Below are positions 26,284 through 36,931 of a stretch of DNA of 64,000 bases, one piece after another; within the stretch, counting starts at the first letter, position 1, and every line of letters begins with the position of its first letter. This stretch comes from Collimonas sp. OK607 (GTDB taxonomy: Bacteria; Pseudomonadota; Gammaproteobacteria; Burkholderiales; Burkholderiaceae_D). The notes under the pieces are model-generated. The model was not told the origin of the DNA and made no database searches. It worked only from the letters and a program-made list of their open reading frames with translations. The DNA lies in contig NZ_FOKF01000015.1 of assembly GCF_900111995.1 (NCBI RefSeq), positions 47,575 through 111,574 of the forward strand, read 5' to 3'. The position numbers and the translations under genes were made by a program.

Positions 26284-27888
26284 ATGAAAAGAAAACTGAT
26301 TGCCAAGGCTACCTTGCTCGCCGTCCTGTGCGCCACCGCCGGTTATGCGGCAGCGGCCAAGACGCTGGTGTTCTGTTCGGAAGGCAGCCCGGAAGGCTTT
26401 AATCCGCAGCTGTACACTACCGGCACAACTTTCGACGCATCGTCGGTGCCGATGTACAACCGCCTGGTCGAATTCGAACTGGGTACTACCAAGCCGATTC
26501 CAGGCCTGGCCGAATCGTGGACTGTGTCCGAGGACGGCCTGACTTACACTTTCAAGCTGCGTAAAGGCGTCAAGTTCCATACTAGCGCCAAGTTCAAGCC
26601 GACCCGCGATTTCAACGCCGACGACGTGGTGTTCTCGTTCAACCGTATGGGCGACCCCAATCATCCGTATCACAAGCTTGCCGCCGGCCAGACCTTCGGC
26701 TACTACCTGGACATGGGCATGGACAAGATCATCGACAAGGTGGAAAAAGTCGATGACACCACCGTGGTGTTCAAGCTGAAGCATCCGGAAGCGCCGTTCA
26801 TCGCCAACCTGGGCATGGATTTCGCCTCGATCCTGTCGGCCGAATATGCCGACAACATGAAGAAGGCGGGCACGCCTGAAGTGATCGACCGTGAACCTGT
26901 CGGCACCGGTCCGTTCCAGTTCGTGTCTTACCAAAAGGACGCCGTGATCCGCTACAAGGCCTTTGACGCTTTTTGGGGTGGCCGGCCAAAGCTGGATAAC
27001 CTGATCTACGCCATCACCCCTGATGCGTCGGTGCGTTATGCCAAGCTCAAGGCGAATGAGTGCCAGGTAATGGCGTTCCCGAAACCGGCTGACATCGAAT
27101 TGATGAAAGCGGATCCATCCATCAAGATGATGACCAAGGAAGGCTTGAACATTGGCTACATTTCGTTCAATGTCGAGAAAAAGCCGTTCGATAACAAGCT
27201 GGTGCGTCAGGCGCTGAACATGGCGGTTGATAAGCAAACCATCCTCAAGACCGTTTATCAAGGCGCCGGTATCGCCGCAAAAAATCCGATCCCGCCAACC
27301 CTGTGGGGCTACAACGACAAGATCAAGGACTATGTCTACGATCCGGTCAAGGCCAAGGAATTGCTGGCTAAAGCCGGCTATCCGAACGGCGTTGAAGTCG
27401 AAATGTGGTACCTGCCGGTCACCCGTCCATACAACCCGGACGGCAAGCGCATGGCCGAGCTGATCCAGGCTGACTGGGCAAAAATCGGCGTCAAGACCAA
27501 GCTCACCACCTACGAATGGACGGAATACCTGAAACGCAGCAAGCTGGGCGATCAGCAATCGATGATGTTCGGCTGGTCCGGCGACAATGGCGATCCGGAT
27601 AACTTCTTCGCACCGTTGCTGGGATGTGAAGGCGTCAAAGGCGGCGGTAACACGGCACGCTGGTGCAACAAGGATTATGAAGCGCTGATCCAAAAGGCCA
27701 AGCTGACACCGAAGCAGGATGAGCGCGCCAAGCTGTATGAGCAGGCGCAGGTGATCTTGCATGAAGAAGCGCCATGGATAGACCTGGCCCATTCGGTCCG
27801 TTTCACACCGGTACGCAAGGAAGTGATCGGCTTCAAGATGGCCGTGTTTGCCCATCATCACTTTGAGAAGGTTGATCTGGCCAAGTAA
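26284..27888 (+). CDS. dppA: Dipeptide ABC transporter, periplasmic binding protein 1
   Basis: A 534-residue family-5 solute-binding protein. The signal peptide MKRKLIAKATLLAVLCATAGYAAA leads into AKTLVFCSEGSPEGFNPQLYTTGTTFDASS, the DppA hallmark. LVFKLKHPEAPFIANLGMDFASIL-like and GWSGDNGDPDNFFAPLLGCE segments follow. It captures di-/tripeptides for DppBCDF. The in-frame GTG at 26281 is an alternative start. A strong stem-loop separates it from dppB, so binding protein may be made in excess. A second, closely similar copy follows dppF. Confidence 0.94.
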   Translation: MKRKLIAKATLLAVLCATAGYAAAAKTLVFCSEGSPEGFNPQLYTTGTTFDASSVPMYNRLVEFELGTTKPIPGLAESWTVSEDGLTYTFKLRKGVKFHTSAKFKPTRDFNADDVVFSFNRMGDPNHPYHKLAAGQTFGYYLDMGMDKIIDKVEKVDDTTVVFKLKHPEAPFIANLGMDFASILSAEYADNMKKAGTPEVIDREPVGTGPFQFVSYQKDAVIRYKAFDAFWGGRPKLDNLIYAITPDASVRYAKLKANECQVMAFPKPADIELMKADPSIKMMTKEGLNIGYISFNVEKKPFDNKLVRQALNMAVDKQTILKTVYQGAGIAAKNPIPPTLWGYNDKIKDYVYDPVKAKELLAKAGYPNGVEVEMWYLPVTRPYNPDGKRMAELIQADWAKIGVKTKLTTYEWTEYLKRSKLGDQQSMMFGWSGDNGDPDNFFAPLLGCEGVKGGGNTARWCNKDYEALIQKAKLTPKQDERAKLYEQAQVILHEEAPWIDLAHSVRFTPVRKEVIGFKMAVFAHHHFEKVDLAK

Positions 27889-27915
27889 ATCACGGCCTGG
27901 TTTTTGTTCTGTTAT

Positions 27916-27960
27916 TAAGCCGCTCACTACCTCACTAGATAATAAGGTAGGAGCGGCTTA
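27916..27960 (+). terminator. Stem-loop between dppA and dppB
   Basis: TAAGCCGCTC (27916-27925) pairs with GAGCGGCTTA (27951-27960), and inside it CTACC pairs with GGTAG. No T run follows. This suggests an mRNA-stabilising or attenuating hairpin rather than a full terminator. Confidence 0.65.
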
Positions 27961-28021
27961 AATTTACCGTTAGTAAACGACAGTGTTGTTGCTGTCATCT
28001 TTCATCGAACAGGTAATGCCA

Positions 28022-29032
28022 ATGTTTGGATTTCTCCTGCGACGTGTCGGTTTGGTCATTCCGACCTTTCTCGGCATCACGCTGCTGGTGTTTTTACTGA
28101 TACACCTTATCCCCGGCAACGCCGTCGAAGCCATGACCGGCGAGCGCGGCATGGACCCGGCCCGTTACGCGCAAATGGCGCACGACCTTGGTCTGGATCA
28201 ACCGATATACATGCAGTACTTTAACTATCTCGGCAACCTGTTCAAGGGCGACCTGGGCATGTCGATCATGACGCATACCTCGGTGCTGACTGAATTCAAG
28301 ACATTGTTTCCGGCGACGCTGGAGTTGTCTTTTTGCGCGATTCTGTTTGCCCTGATCATCGGTATCCCAGCGGGGATACTGGCAGCCTTGAAGCGCAATA
28401 CCGTACTCGATTATTCGGTGATGGGCGTATCCCTGACCGGTTATTCCATGCCGGTCTTCTGGTGGGCGCTGTTGCTGATCCTGCTGTTTTCCGTGACCTT
28501 GGGCTGGACCCCGGTCTCGGGCCGTATCGATATCCTGTTTGACGTGCCGCCGGTCACCGGTTTCATGCTGATAGATAGCTTGTTGTCGGACGATAGCGGC
28601 GCTTTTAAATCCGCGCTGTCGCATCTGATCCTTCCTACCATCGCACTCGGCACCATTCCGCTGGCAGTGATTGCGCGCATGACGCGCTCCGCCATGCTGG
28701 AAGTCTTGCGTGAAGATTATGTCCGCACCGCACGTGCCAAGGGCCTCTCGCCGTGGCGGGTAGTGGGCGTGCATGCTCTGCGCAATGCCTTGATTCCCGT
28801 AGTCACAGTGGTCGGTTTGCAGGTTGGCACTTTGCTGGCCGGCGCGATCCTGACCGAAACCATCTTTTCCTGGCCGGGCATCGGCAAATGGCTGGTAGCG
28901 GCGATTCAACGACGCGACTATCCGGTGGTGCAGGGCGGCATCCTGATGTCGGCGACCATCATCATCCTCGTCAATCTGGCCGTCGACTTGCTGTACGGCG
29001 TGATTAATCCACGTATTCGCCATCGCTCATGA
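28022..29032 (+). CDS. dppB: Dipeptide ABC transporter permease DppB
   Basis: 336 residues, close to E. coli DppB (339). The N-terminus MFGFLLRRVGLVIPTFLGITLLVFLLIHLIPGNAVEAMTGERG aligns with the family. Six membrane helices follow, with the permease loop RTARAKGLSPWRVVGVHALRNALIPVVTVVGLQ. I chose ATG 28022 (AGG 8 bases before) over ATG 28016 and the upstream GTG at 27983. It forms the inner-membrane channel with DppC; the two genes overlap by four bases (ATGA). Confidence 0.93.
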   Translation: MFGFLLRRVGLVIPTFLGITLLVFLLIHLIPGNAVEAMTGERGMDPARYAQMAHDLGLDQPIYMQYFNYLGNLFKGDLGMSIMTHTSVLTEFKTLFPATLELSFCAILFALIIGIPAGILAALKRNTVLDYSVMGVSLTGYSMPVFWWALLLILLFSVTLGWTPVSGRIDILFDVPPVTGFMLIDSLLSDDSGAFKSALSHLILPTIALGTIPLAVIARMTRSAMLEVLREDYVRTARAKGLSPWRVVGVHALRNALIPVVTVVGLQVGTLLAGAILTETIFSWPGIGKWLVAAIQRRDYPVVQGGILMSATIIILVNLAVDLLYGVINPRIRHRS

Positions 29033-29961
29033 ACAACGTCAATGTACCGCCCGTTAGTGCGCCGCAAACTAACGCTTCGCCGAAGACAGCCGTCAACACG
29101 CCACCGCATCCGCTGCGCGAATTCTGGGGCTATTTCAGCCAGAACCGCGGCGCCGTAATCGGCCTGGCCATCATCGTCATGATGGTGTTGGCAGCCTTGT
29201 TTGCCGACATCATCGCACCGCATTCGCCGATCGAACAATTCCGCGATCACACCCTGGTGCCACCGGTATGGCAAGCAGGCGGCAGCAGCCAGTTCCTGCT
29301 CGGCACGGATCCGGTCGGGCGCGATATGCTGTCGCGCCTGATCCACGGGGTTCGCCTGTCGCTGTTGATCGGCCTGGTGTCCATCTCGCTGTCGCTCACC
29401 ACCGGTGTCTTGCTCGGCCTGCTGGCCGGTTACTTCCGCGGCATGGTTGAAGTCGCCATCATGCGTCTGATGGACATCATGCTGGCATTACCGAGCTTGT
29501 TGCTGGCCATCGCCGTGGTTGCCATCCTCGGGCCTGGGCTGATGAATGCGATGTATGCGATTGCTGTCGTGATGCTGCCGCACTATGCGCGGCAGACGCG
29601 GGCCGCGGTCATCGGCGAGATGTCGCGCGATTACGTCAGCGCCTCACGTATCGCGGGCGCCGGCACCTTGCGCATCATGTTCAATTGCGTGCTGCCTAAC
29701 TGCCTGGCGCCGTTGATCGTGCAAGCCACGCTCGGTTTCTCTTCCGCCATCCTGGATGCGGCAGCACTTGGCTTTCTCGGCATGGGTGCACAACCGCCGA
29801 CACCTGAGTGGGGTTCGATGCTGGCCAGCGCGATGGAATTCATCCAGAGCGCCTGGTGGGTGGTTGCTTTCCCCGGCCTGGCGATTTTGATCTCGGTACT
29901 GGCGTTCAACCTGATGGGCGACGGCTTGCGCGATGCGCTCGACCCGAAACTGAAACGATAA
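29029..29961 (+). CDS. dppC: Dipeptide ABC transporter permease DppC
   Basis: 310 residues with the OppC-type N-terminal segment ([39 protein letters not shown]), the [28 protein letters not shown] motif and the cytoplasmic loop [33 protein letters not shown]. It pairs with DppB. Its ATG overlaps the dppB stop, indicating coupling, and dppD starts 14 bases after its stop. Confidence 0.94.
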   Translation: MNNVNVPPVSAPQTNASPKTAVNTPPHPLREFWGYFSQNRGAVIGLAIIVMMVLAALFADIIAPHSPIEQFRDHTLVPPVWQAGGSSQFLLGTDPVGRDMLSRLIHGVRLSLLIGLVSISLSLTTGVLLGLLAGYFRGMVEVAIMRLMDIMLALPSLLLAIAVVAILGPGLMNAMYAIAVVMLPHYARQTRAAVIGEMSRDYVSASRIAGAGTLRIMFNCVLPNCLAPLIVQATLGFSSAILDAAALGFLGMGAQPPTPEWGSMLASAMEFIQSAWWVVAFPGLAILISVLAFNLMGDGLRDALDPKLKR

Positions 29962-29974
29962 GGCGAGATTCAAC

Positions 29975-31012
29975 ATGGCACTCCTAGAAATTAAGCAGCT
30001 GCGGGTCGAATTCGGATCGACAGCAGCGCCCTTTACCGCAGTCGATGGCCTGGACCTGAGCATCGAGGCTGGCGAAGTGGTCGGCATTGTCGGCGAATCC
30101 GGCTCCGGCAAGAGCGTCACGTCACTGGCGCTGATGGGACTGATCGATTACCCGGGCCGCGTCAAAGGCGAACAGATGGCGTTCGATGGTCGCGACTTGC
30201 TGAAAATGCCTGAAAAAGAACGGCGTGGAATGTTAGGCAAAGACATCGCCATGATCTTCCAGGATCCGATGACCAGCCTCAATCCGTCTTTTACGGTTGC
30301 TTATCAATTGATTGAAACCCTGCGCGTGCACCAGGGCGGCTCCAGTAAAGAATTGCGCGCCAAAGCGCTGGCGCTGCTCAAGCAGGTTGACATTCCCGAT
30401 CCGGAACGACGCCTGGATGCTTATCCGCATCAGCTCTCCGGCGGCATGAGTCAACGGGTGATGGTCGCCATCGCGATTGCCTGCAATCCGCGTTTGCTGA
30501 TTGCGGACGAGCCGACCACGGCGCTGGACGTTACGGTGCAGGCGCAAATGCTGGAGTTGCTGCTGCAATTGCAGCGCGACCGCGGCATGGCCTTGATGCT
30601 GATTACCCACGACCTTAGCGTCGTCGCCCAGACTGCGCAGCGGGTAGTGGTGATGTATGCAGGGCAGGTAGTGGAGACCGGCCGTGTGCCGGATATTTTC
30701 AACGCGCCCAAACATCCCTACACCCAGGCCTTGCTGGCGGCGCTGCCGGAACACAATATCGGCCGCGCACGTCTGCAAACCATTCCTGGCGTGGTGCCGG
30801 GCCAGTATGATCGCCCCACCGGCTGCTTGCTCAGCCCGCGCTGTGCGTATGCGCAAGACCGTTGCCGACAAGTGCGGCCGGAGTTGCTGGGAGAAGCGCA
30901 AGAGCAGGTCCGTTGCCATTTTCCGCTGGATCATGACGGCCAGCCGACTAACGGCTGGTCGGAAATATCCCGCAAAACACCTGATCTGATACTAAGCAGT
31001 GGGGCTGCATGA
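29975..31012 (+). CDS. dppD: Dipeptide ABC transporter ATPase DppD
   Basis: A 345-residue ATPase of the OppD/DppD class. Walker A is [10 protein letters not shown], the Q-loop region is [21 protein letters not shown], the signature is [19 protein letters not shown], and Walker B is [18 protein letters not shown]. The C-terminal cysteine motif [22 protein letters not shown] matches the 4Fe-4S-type oligopeptide ATPase tail. It is slightly longer than E. coli DppD (327). It overlaps dppF by four bases. Confidence 0.93.
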   Translation: MALLEIKQLRVEFGSTAAPFTAVDGLDLSIEAGEVVGIVGESGSGKSVTSLALMGLIDYPGRVKGEQMAFDGRDLLKMPEKERRGMLGKDIAMIFQDPMTSLNPSFTVAYQLIETLRVHQGGSSKELRAKALALLKQVDIPDPERRLDAYPHQLSGGMSQRVMVAIAIACNPRLLIADEPTTALDVTVQAQMLELLLQLQRDRGMALMLITHDLSVVAQTAQRVVVMYAGQVVETGRVPDIFNAPKHPYTQALLAALPEHNIGRARLQTIPGVVPGQYDRPTGCLLSPRCAYAQDRCRQVRPELLGEAQEQVRCHFPLDHDGQPTNGWSEISRKTPDLILSSGAA

Positions 31013-32013
31013 TGATGAATTCGACTATAGAAGCGCTTGCCAGCCCGGTGGTTTTGCTCGAAGCAAAAAACCTGATCAAGCATTACAGCGTATCGCAAGG
31101 CCTGTTCAAACCAAAGGCAACGGCACGCGCGCTGGACGGCATCTCGTTCGTCTTGCAGCCAGGTAAAACGTTGGCAGTGGTGGGCGAGTCCGGTTGCGGT
31201 AAATCCACCCTGGCGCGCCAGATCACGATGATCGAGCCGCCTACCGGTGGCGAATTGTGGATGGACGGCGCCAACATCGCCGATGCTGATAGCGCTACCT
31301 TGAAACGGGTGCGGCCGCTGGTGCAAATGGTGTTTCAAAACCCCTACGCCAGCTTGAATCCGCGCAAAAAAGTCGGGCAGATGCTGGAAGAGCCGCTGAT
31401 CATCAATACGCCGCTCAACAGCAAGGAACGTGCTGACAAGGCGCAGGCAATGATGGCCAAGGTCGGCTTGCGGCCGGAACATTACAGCCGTTACCCGCAC
31501 ATGTTCTCTGGCGGCCAGCGTCAGCGGGTGGCGATAGCGCGCGCCTTGATGCTGGACCCCAAGGTGATCGTCGCCGACGAGCCGGTTTCCGCCCTTGACG
31601 TATCGATCCAGGCCCAGGTGCTGAACCTGCTGATGGATTTGCAGCAAGCCAGCGGTGTCGCCTATCTGTTTATTTCGCATAACCTGTCGGTAGTCGAGCA
31701 TATTGCCGATGATGTGCTGGTGATGTACCTCGGTAAAACCGTGGAGCACGGCAGCAAGCAGCAGGTATTCAGCCGACCGCTGCATCCGTATACCAAGGCG
31801 CTGCTGGCCAGCACCCCGCGCATCGATCCGGCCCAGCGCCAGCAAAAGATGATGTTACCGGGAGAACTGCCGTCGCCATTGGCGCCGCCGCCTGGCTGTA
31901 GTTTCAATAATCGCTGTCCATATGCAATCGAGCGATGCCGGCAAGAAGTACCGGCTTTGCGCGAGTTTGACGGTAGCCACGTGGCATGCCATCGGGTGGA
32001 AGAAATTCAATGA
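31009..32013 (+). CDS. dppF: Dipeptide ABC transporter ATPase DppF
   Basis: A 334-residue partner ATPase. It shows [81 protein letters not shown] and the terminal [21 protein letters not shown]. It works as a heterodimer with DppD. ATG codons at 31009, 31012 and 31015 are all possible; the first overlaps the dppD stop. The second dppA follows 13 bases after its stop. Confidence 0.93.
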   Translation: MMMNSTIEALASPVVLLEAKNLIKHYSVSQGLFKPKATARALDGISFVLQPGKTLAVVGESGCGKSTLARQITMIEPPTGGELWMDGANIADADSATLKRVRPLVQMVFQNPYASLNPRKKVGQMLEEPLIINTPLNSKERADKAQAMMAKVGLRPEHYSRYPHMFSGGQRQRVAIARALMLDPKVIVADEPVSALDVSIQAQVLNLLMDLQQASGVAYLFISHNLSVVEHIADDVLVMYLGKTVEHGSKQQVFSRPLHPYTKALLASTPRIDPAQRQQKMMLPGELPSPLAPPPGCSFNNRCPYAIERCRQEVPALREFDGSHVACHRVEEIQ

Positions 32014-32026
32014 CAGGAAATGGCAT

Positions 32027-33667
32027 ATGGTAAAGGAGAAGACGCAGGGAAAGATGCAAGGTACGAAACTGAAACTCGCCGCCGCAATTGGCATCGCCGC
32101 ACTGCTGTGTAGCACCGCCAATGTGGCGATTGCGGCCAAGACCCTGGTGTTTTGCTCGGAGGGTAGCCCGGAGGGTTTCAACCCGCAACTGTTCACGACC
32201 GGTACTACTTTCGACGCTTCTTCGGTGCCTTTGTACAACCGCCTGGTCGCCTTTGAATTGGGAACCACAAAAATTATTCCGGCCCTGGCGGAATCGTGGA
32301 CGGTATCGGATGACGGCCTGACCTATACTTTCAAGCTGCGCAAAGGCGTCAAGTTCCACAGCAGCGCCAGGTTCAAGCCAAGCCGCGATTTCAATGCCGA
32401 CGACGTGCTGTTCTCGTTCAATCGCATGGCGGATGTCAATCATCCGTTCCATAAGCTAGATACCGGCGCCAGCTTCAGCTACTTCCTCGACATGGGCATG
32501 GACAAGATCGTCGACAAGATCAGCAAAGTCGACGCCTACACCGTGGTCTTCAAGCTGAAGCATCCGGAGGCCCCGTTCATCGCCAACCTGGGGATGGACT
32601 TCGCCTCGATTCTCTCCGCCGAATATGCCGACAAGATGAAGGCGGCAGGTACGCCTGATGTGATCGATCGCGAGCCTGTCGGCACCGGTCCATTCCAGTT
32701 CGTGTCCTACCAAAAAGACGCGGTGATTCGCTACAAGGCCTTCGATGCCTATTGGGATGGCCGGCCGAAACTGGACAACCTGATTTTTGCGATCACGCCG
32801 GACGCCTCGGTGCGTTACGCCAAGCTCAAGGCCAACGAATGCCAGGTGATGGCGTTTCCCAAGCCGGCCGATATCGAATTGATGAAAGCCGATCCGGCGA
32901 TCACCCTGTTGACCAAGGAAGGTTTGAACGTCGGTTACATCTCCTTCAATGTAGAGAAAAAGCCATTCGATAACAAACTGGTGCGTCAGGCACTGAACCT
33001 GGCTACCGACAAGCAGGCAATTCTCAAAACGGTGTATCAGGGCGCCGGCCAGATTGCCAAAAATCCGATTCCGCCTACGCTCTGGTCCTACGACAACAAG
33101 ATCCAGGACTATGGCTACGATCCGGTCAAGGCCAAGGCATTGCTGGCCAAGGCTGGTTATCCCAATGGCGTAACGGTCGAACTCTGGTACCTGCCGGTGA
33201 CCCGTCCCTACAATCCGGACGGCAAGCGCATGGCAGAACTGATCCAGGCCGACTGGGCAAAGATCGGCGTCAAGGCCACTCTCGCCACCTACGAATGGAC
33301 CGAGTACCTGAAGCGCAGCAAGCAAGGGGCGCAGCAGGCGATGATGTTCGGCTGGTCAGGCGACAACGGCGATCCCGATAATTTTTTTGCAACTTTGCTG
33401 GGCTGCGAATCCGTACGCAGCGGCGGCAATACCGCGCGCTGGTGTGACAAAGGTTTTGAAGCGCTGATTCAGAAAGCCAAGCTCAGCACGAACCAGGCCG
33501 AGCGCGCCAAGCTGTACGAGCAGGCGCAGGTGACGGTGCATGAAGAAGCGCCCTGGATACCGCTTGCGCACTCGCTGACGCATACGCCGATACGCAAGAA
33601 TGTGATCGGTTTCAAGATGTCGGCGTTCGCGTTGCATGACTTCAGCAAGGTCGATCTGGGTAAGTAA
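32027..33667 (+). CDS. dppA: Dipeptide ABC transporter, periplasmic binding protein 2
   Basis: A 546-residue paralogue of the binding protein at 26284, very similar over the whole mature length. Both share the AKTLVFCSEGSPEGFNPQL start, VIDREPVGTGPFQFVSYQKDAVIRYKAF and VKTKL/VKATL-type C-lobe. Differences cluster in the signal peptide and the C-lobe (TLLGCESVRSGGN, FALHDFSKVDLGK). I chose ATG 32027 for its AGGAA ribosome site; ATG 32054 would give a shorter signal region (MQGTKLKLAAAIGIAALLCSTANVAIA). Duplication of dppA around dppBCDF probably widens peptide specificity (inference). Confidence 0.92.
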   Translation: MVKEKTQGKMQGTKLKLAAAIGIAALLCSTANVAIAAKTLVFCSEGSPEGFNPQLFTTGTTFDASSVPLYNRLVAFELGTTKIIPALAESWTVSDDGLTYTFKLRKGVKFHSSARFKPSRDFNADDVLFSFNRMADVNHPFHKLDTGASFSYFLDMGMDKIVDKISKVDAYTVVFKLKHPEAPFIANLGMDFASILSAEYADKMKAAGTPDVIDREPVGTGPFQFVSYQKDAVIRYKAFDAYWDGRPKLDNLIFAITPDASVRYAKLKANECQVMAFPKPADIELMKADPAITLLTKEGLNVGYISFNVEKKPFDNKLVRQALNLATDKQAILKTVYQGAGQIAKNPIPPTLWSYDNKIQDYGYDPVKAKALLAKAGYPNGVTVELWYLPVTRPYNPDGKRMAELIQADWAKIGVKATLATYEWTEYLKRSKQGAQQAMMFGWSGDNGDPDNFFATLLGCESVRSGGNTARWCDKGFEALIQKAKLSTNQAERAKLYEQAQVTVHEEAPWIPLAHSLTHTPIRKNVIGFKMSAFALHDFSKVDLGK

Positions 33668-33678
33668 ATTTGCCGGCG

Positions 33679-33720
33679 TGCGATGCAAGGTGCAACGCTT
33701 TGCATCGCATTAAACTTTGT
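33679..33720 (+). terminator. Terminator of the dpp operon
   Basis: TGCGATGCAA (33679-33688) and TTGCATCGCA (33700-33709) form a perfect 10-bp stem followed by a T-containing tract (TTAAACTTTG, then TTTTATT). It lies between the second dppA and serS. Confidence 0.75.
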
Positions 33721-33752
33721 TTTATTGTATTTGTTGCAATTTCTATCGCTGA

Positions 33753-35126
<1,374 letters not shown>

Positions 35127-35174
35127 GTCATTGATTTGACGTAACTATTTGGCGTGAGGCAGGGGCAGGTATTT

Positions 35175-35231
35175 ACTGTGGGATGGCGCGAATAAAAAGA
35201 CATTCCACAGTCAAAAAGAGTCTGCTATAAT
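35175..35231 (+). promoter_or_regulatory. Inverted repeat and promoter before tRNA-Ser
   Basis: ACTGTGGGATG (35175-35185) is mirrored by CATTCCACAGT (35201-35211) with one mismatch. A TATAAT at 35226-35231, with TTCCAC 17 bases upstream, gives a plausible tRNA promoter. Confidence 0.45.
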
Positions 35232-35273
35232 CTTGCGCTTTGCTGCATTAAACACAGCAAGTCGACCGAAACC

Positions 35274-35364
<91 letters not shown>

Positions 35365-35410
35365 TACATGTAGTATCCATGCGGGTTTAAGCGCATTGGA
35401 AAGAAAACAA

Positions 35411-35437
35411 AGCCACCCTAACCGGTGGCTTTTTTCT
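35411..35437 (+). terminator. Rho-independent terminator after tRNA-Ser
   Basis: AGCCACC (35411-35417) and GGTGGCT (35424-35430) form a 7-bp stem with a 6-base loop, followed directly by TTTTT C TTTT. Confidence 0.9.
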
Positions 35438-35565
35438 TTTGTGGTGGGGAAATATTGACCGTCACGCGCTTTTCTTCCCGGTTTCCCCTACGGCTGGACC
35501 GAGCCCGTCTTGCCGGAGCAAGATTGATCGAGAATCTAAGCCGCCCGGAAAACCTGATTCATGAC

Positions 35566-36864
35566 TCAAGCCGCGTTGTTCGACCAATCGTCGTCAAGTG
35601 CGATCAATCCGCACCAGAACATGGGGCCTGCAGTCGTATCGATGTCGGACTTCCGTACGAACGTGAGCATGCCATTGTCTTCAACGCGGAATACGGATAA
35701 CGCAGCTGAAACCTTATTGACCCTATCGTCCTCGTGCACGAGCATCGGCGCAACGCTCGCCGCGACCAGCATCTTGCCATTCGGATGCAGCGTGAATGTA
35801 CGCACGTGGAAGCTCTGGGTGGGAATGTTCTGAATCAGCGTGGGCTCGCCGGTTTTCTCGTCGATACGAAATACGGCGATACTGTTCTCGCCGCCTGCGT
35901 ATACCTTTTTTCCGTCGAAATCGACGGTTCCGTCAGAACGATTGGCCAGATACACGAACTTCCCGTCGCGGGAAACGTGCACAGGTCCCACGACCTGCGC
36001 CGGTCGGATATTTGAGGGTTCCGACAAGGTTGTCTTGATGAACAGGGGCGCTGCAGTCACTGTTCCATCCTGCAGGCCAAACACCTGAAGTTGATTCTCG
36101 CGTTCCATGGATGCGTACATCCACGGTTTGGTCGGATGGAAATCAACGTGTCGAGGTCCGAATCCGTACCCGCTGCCGGGCGCGATGGACTTTTCATTCG
36201 ATAATTGCCCATCCTTGAAATCGAATGCCTTGAGTGCTCCCGGGTCCTCGCGCTTGCTGCTGGCCGCATCGTTACCCCGTGTCACCAAGACGACTGTCCG
36301 GTCCGAGGGCGAGACTCGTACCTGATGGGCGTAGATGCCAGCCTCAGGCCCTGTTGCCTGGATTATTTTGGCACCCAGCGATCCATCCGGATTGATCTGA
36401 TAGACATCGAGTTCGCTCGGGTCGTTATAGGCCACCAGCAAATGCGCGCCATTTTTAGAGACGGTAATGTTGATCGGCCTGTTGTTCAGCTTGAGCGGTT
36501 CGCCGGCCGGTTGCAGGCGTCCCGATCGTCCGTCAACGCGTAGTGCCGCAACGCCGTGAACGGTGCCAGGGGAGGAGCCTGCGCGATTGCTGTACGCCAC
36601 GTAGAAAATTTTCCTGGAAGGGTGGGGCCACACGTACTGTATGTTTGCGGGCAGCATCGTGGAGCTGTCCTTCGTCAAAGCGAGATTGCTTTCGTTCACG
36701 CTGTACAGGTTAAGTTCCGGCCCGACAGACGTGTAAAGCACGACGTTGCCGGTGACCTCGTTCGACCAAGCAATACCCGGAGCGACGAGTGAGCTGGCGA
36801 CGAGCGCGCAAAACTGACGGCGTCCGAGGGTGGGCAGGCCCGATTCATTTTTCGGTGACGACAT
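35566..36864 (-). CDS. Exported lactonase-type beta-propeller protein
   Basis: 432 residues from ATG 36864, which has AGGAG 8 bases upstream (ATG 36870 is an alternative). The N-terminus SGLPTLGRRQFCALVASSLVAPGIAWS is a twin-arginine signal peptide. The rest consists of repeated propeller blades with ISVSKNG/VHVSRDGKFVYLANRSDGTV and NSIAVFRIDEKTGEPTLIQ, matching the 7-bladed lactonase (Pgl/YVTN) family. Such enzymes open sugar-acid lactones. Location beside uronate/aldarate dehydratases suggests a periplasmic aldono- or aldarolactonase (inference). It ends 130 bases from the tRNA-Ser terminator. Confidence 0.82.
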   Translation of the reverse strand: MSSPKNESGLPTLGRRQFCALVASSLVAPGIAWSNEVTGNVVLYTSVGPELNLYSVNESNLALTKDSSTMLPANIQYVWPHPSRKIFYVAYSNRAGSSPGTVHGVAALRVDGRSGRLQPAGEPLKLNNRPINITVSKNGAHLLVAYNDPSELDVYQINPDGSLGAKIIQATGPEAGIYAHQVRVSPSDRTVVLVTRGNDAASSKREDPGALKAFDFKDGQLSNEKSIAPGSGYGFGPRHVDFHPTKPWMYASMERENQLQVFGLQDGTVTAAPLFIKTTLSEPSNIRPAQVVGPVHVSRDGKFVYLANRSDGTVDFDGKKVYAGGENSIAVFRIDEKTGEPTLIQNIPTQSFHVRTFTLHPNGKMLVAASVAPMLVHEDDRVNKVSAALSVFRVEDNGMLTFVRKSDIDTTAGPMFWCGLIALDDDWSNNAA

Positions 36865-36931
36865 AGCCATTACTCCTTTTCCAGTTGATTCGCTAGATGC
36901 TTGATATTGCGTTCCGCCGCGGTTCTCTGCG

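Noticed and set aside
26266..27927. A 553-codon open frame antisense to the first dppA
   Set aside because: It mirrors the high-GC codon pattern of dppA, has no family motifs, and the sense strand clearly encodes DppA.
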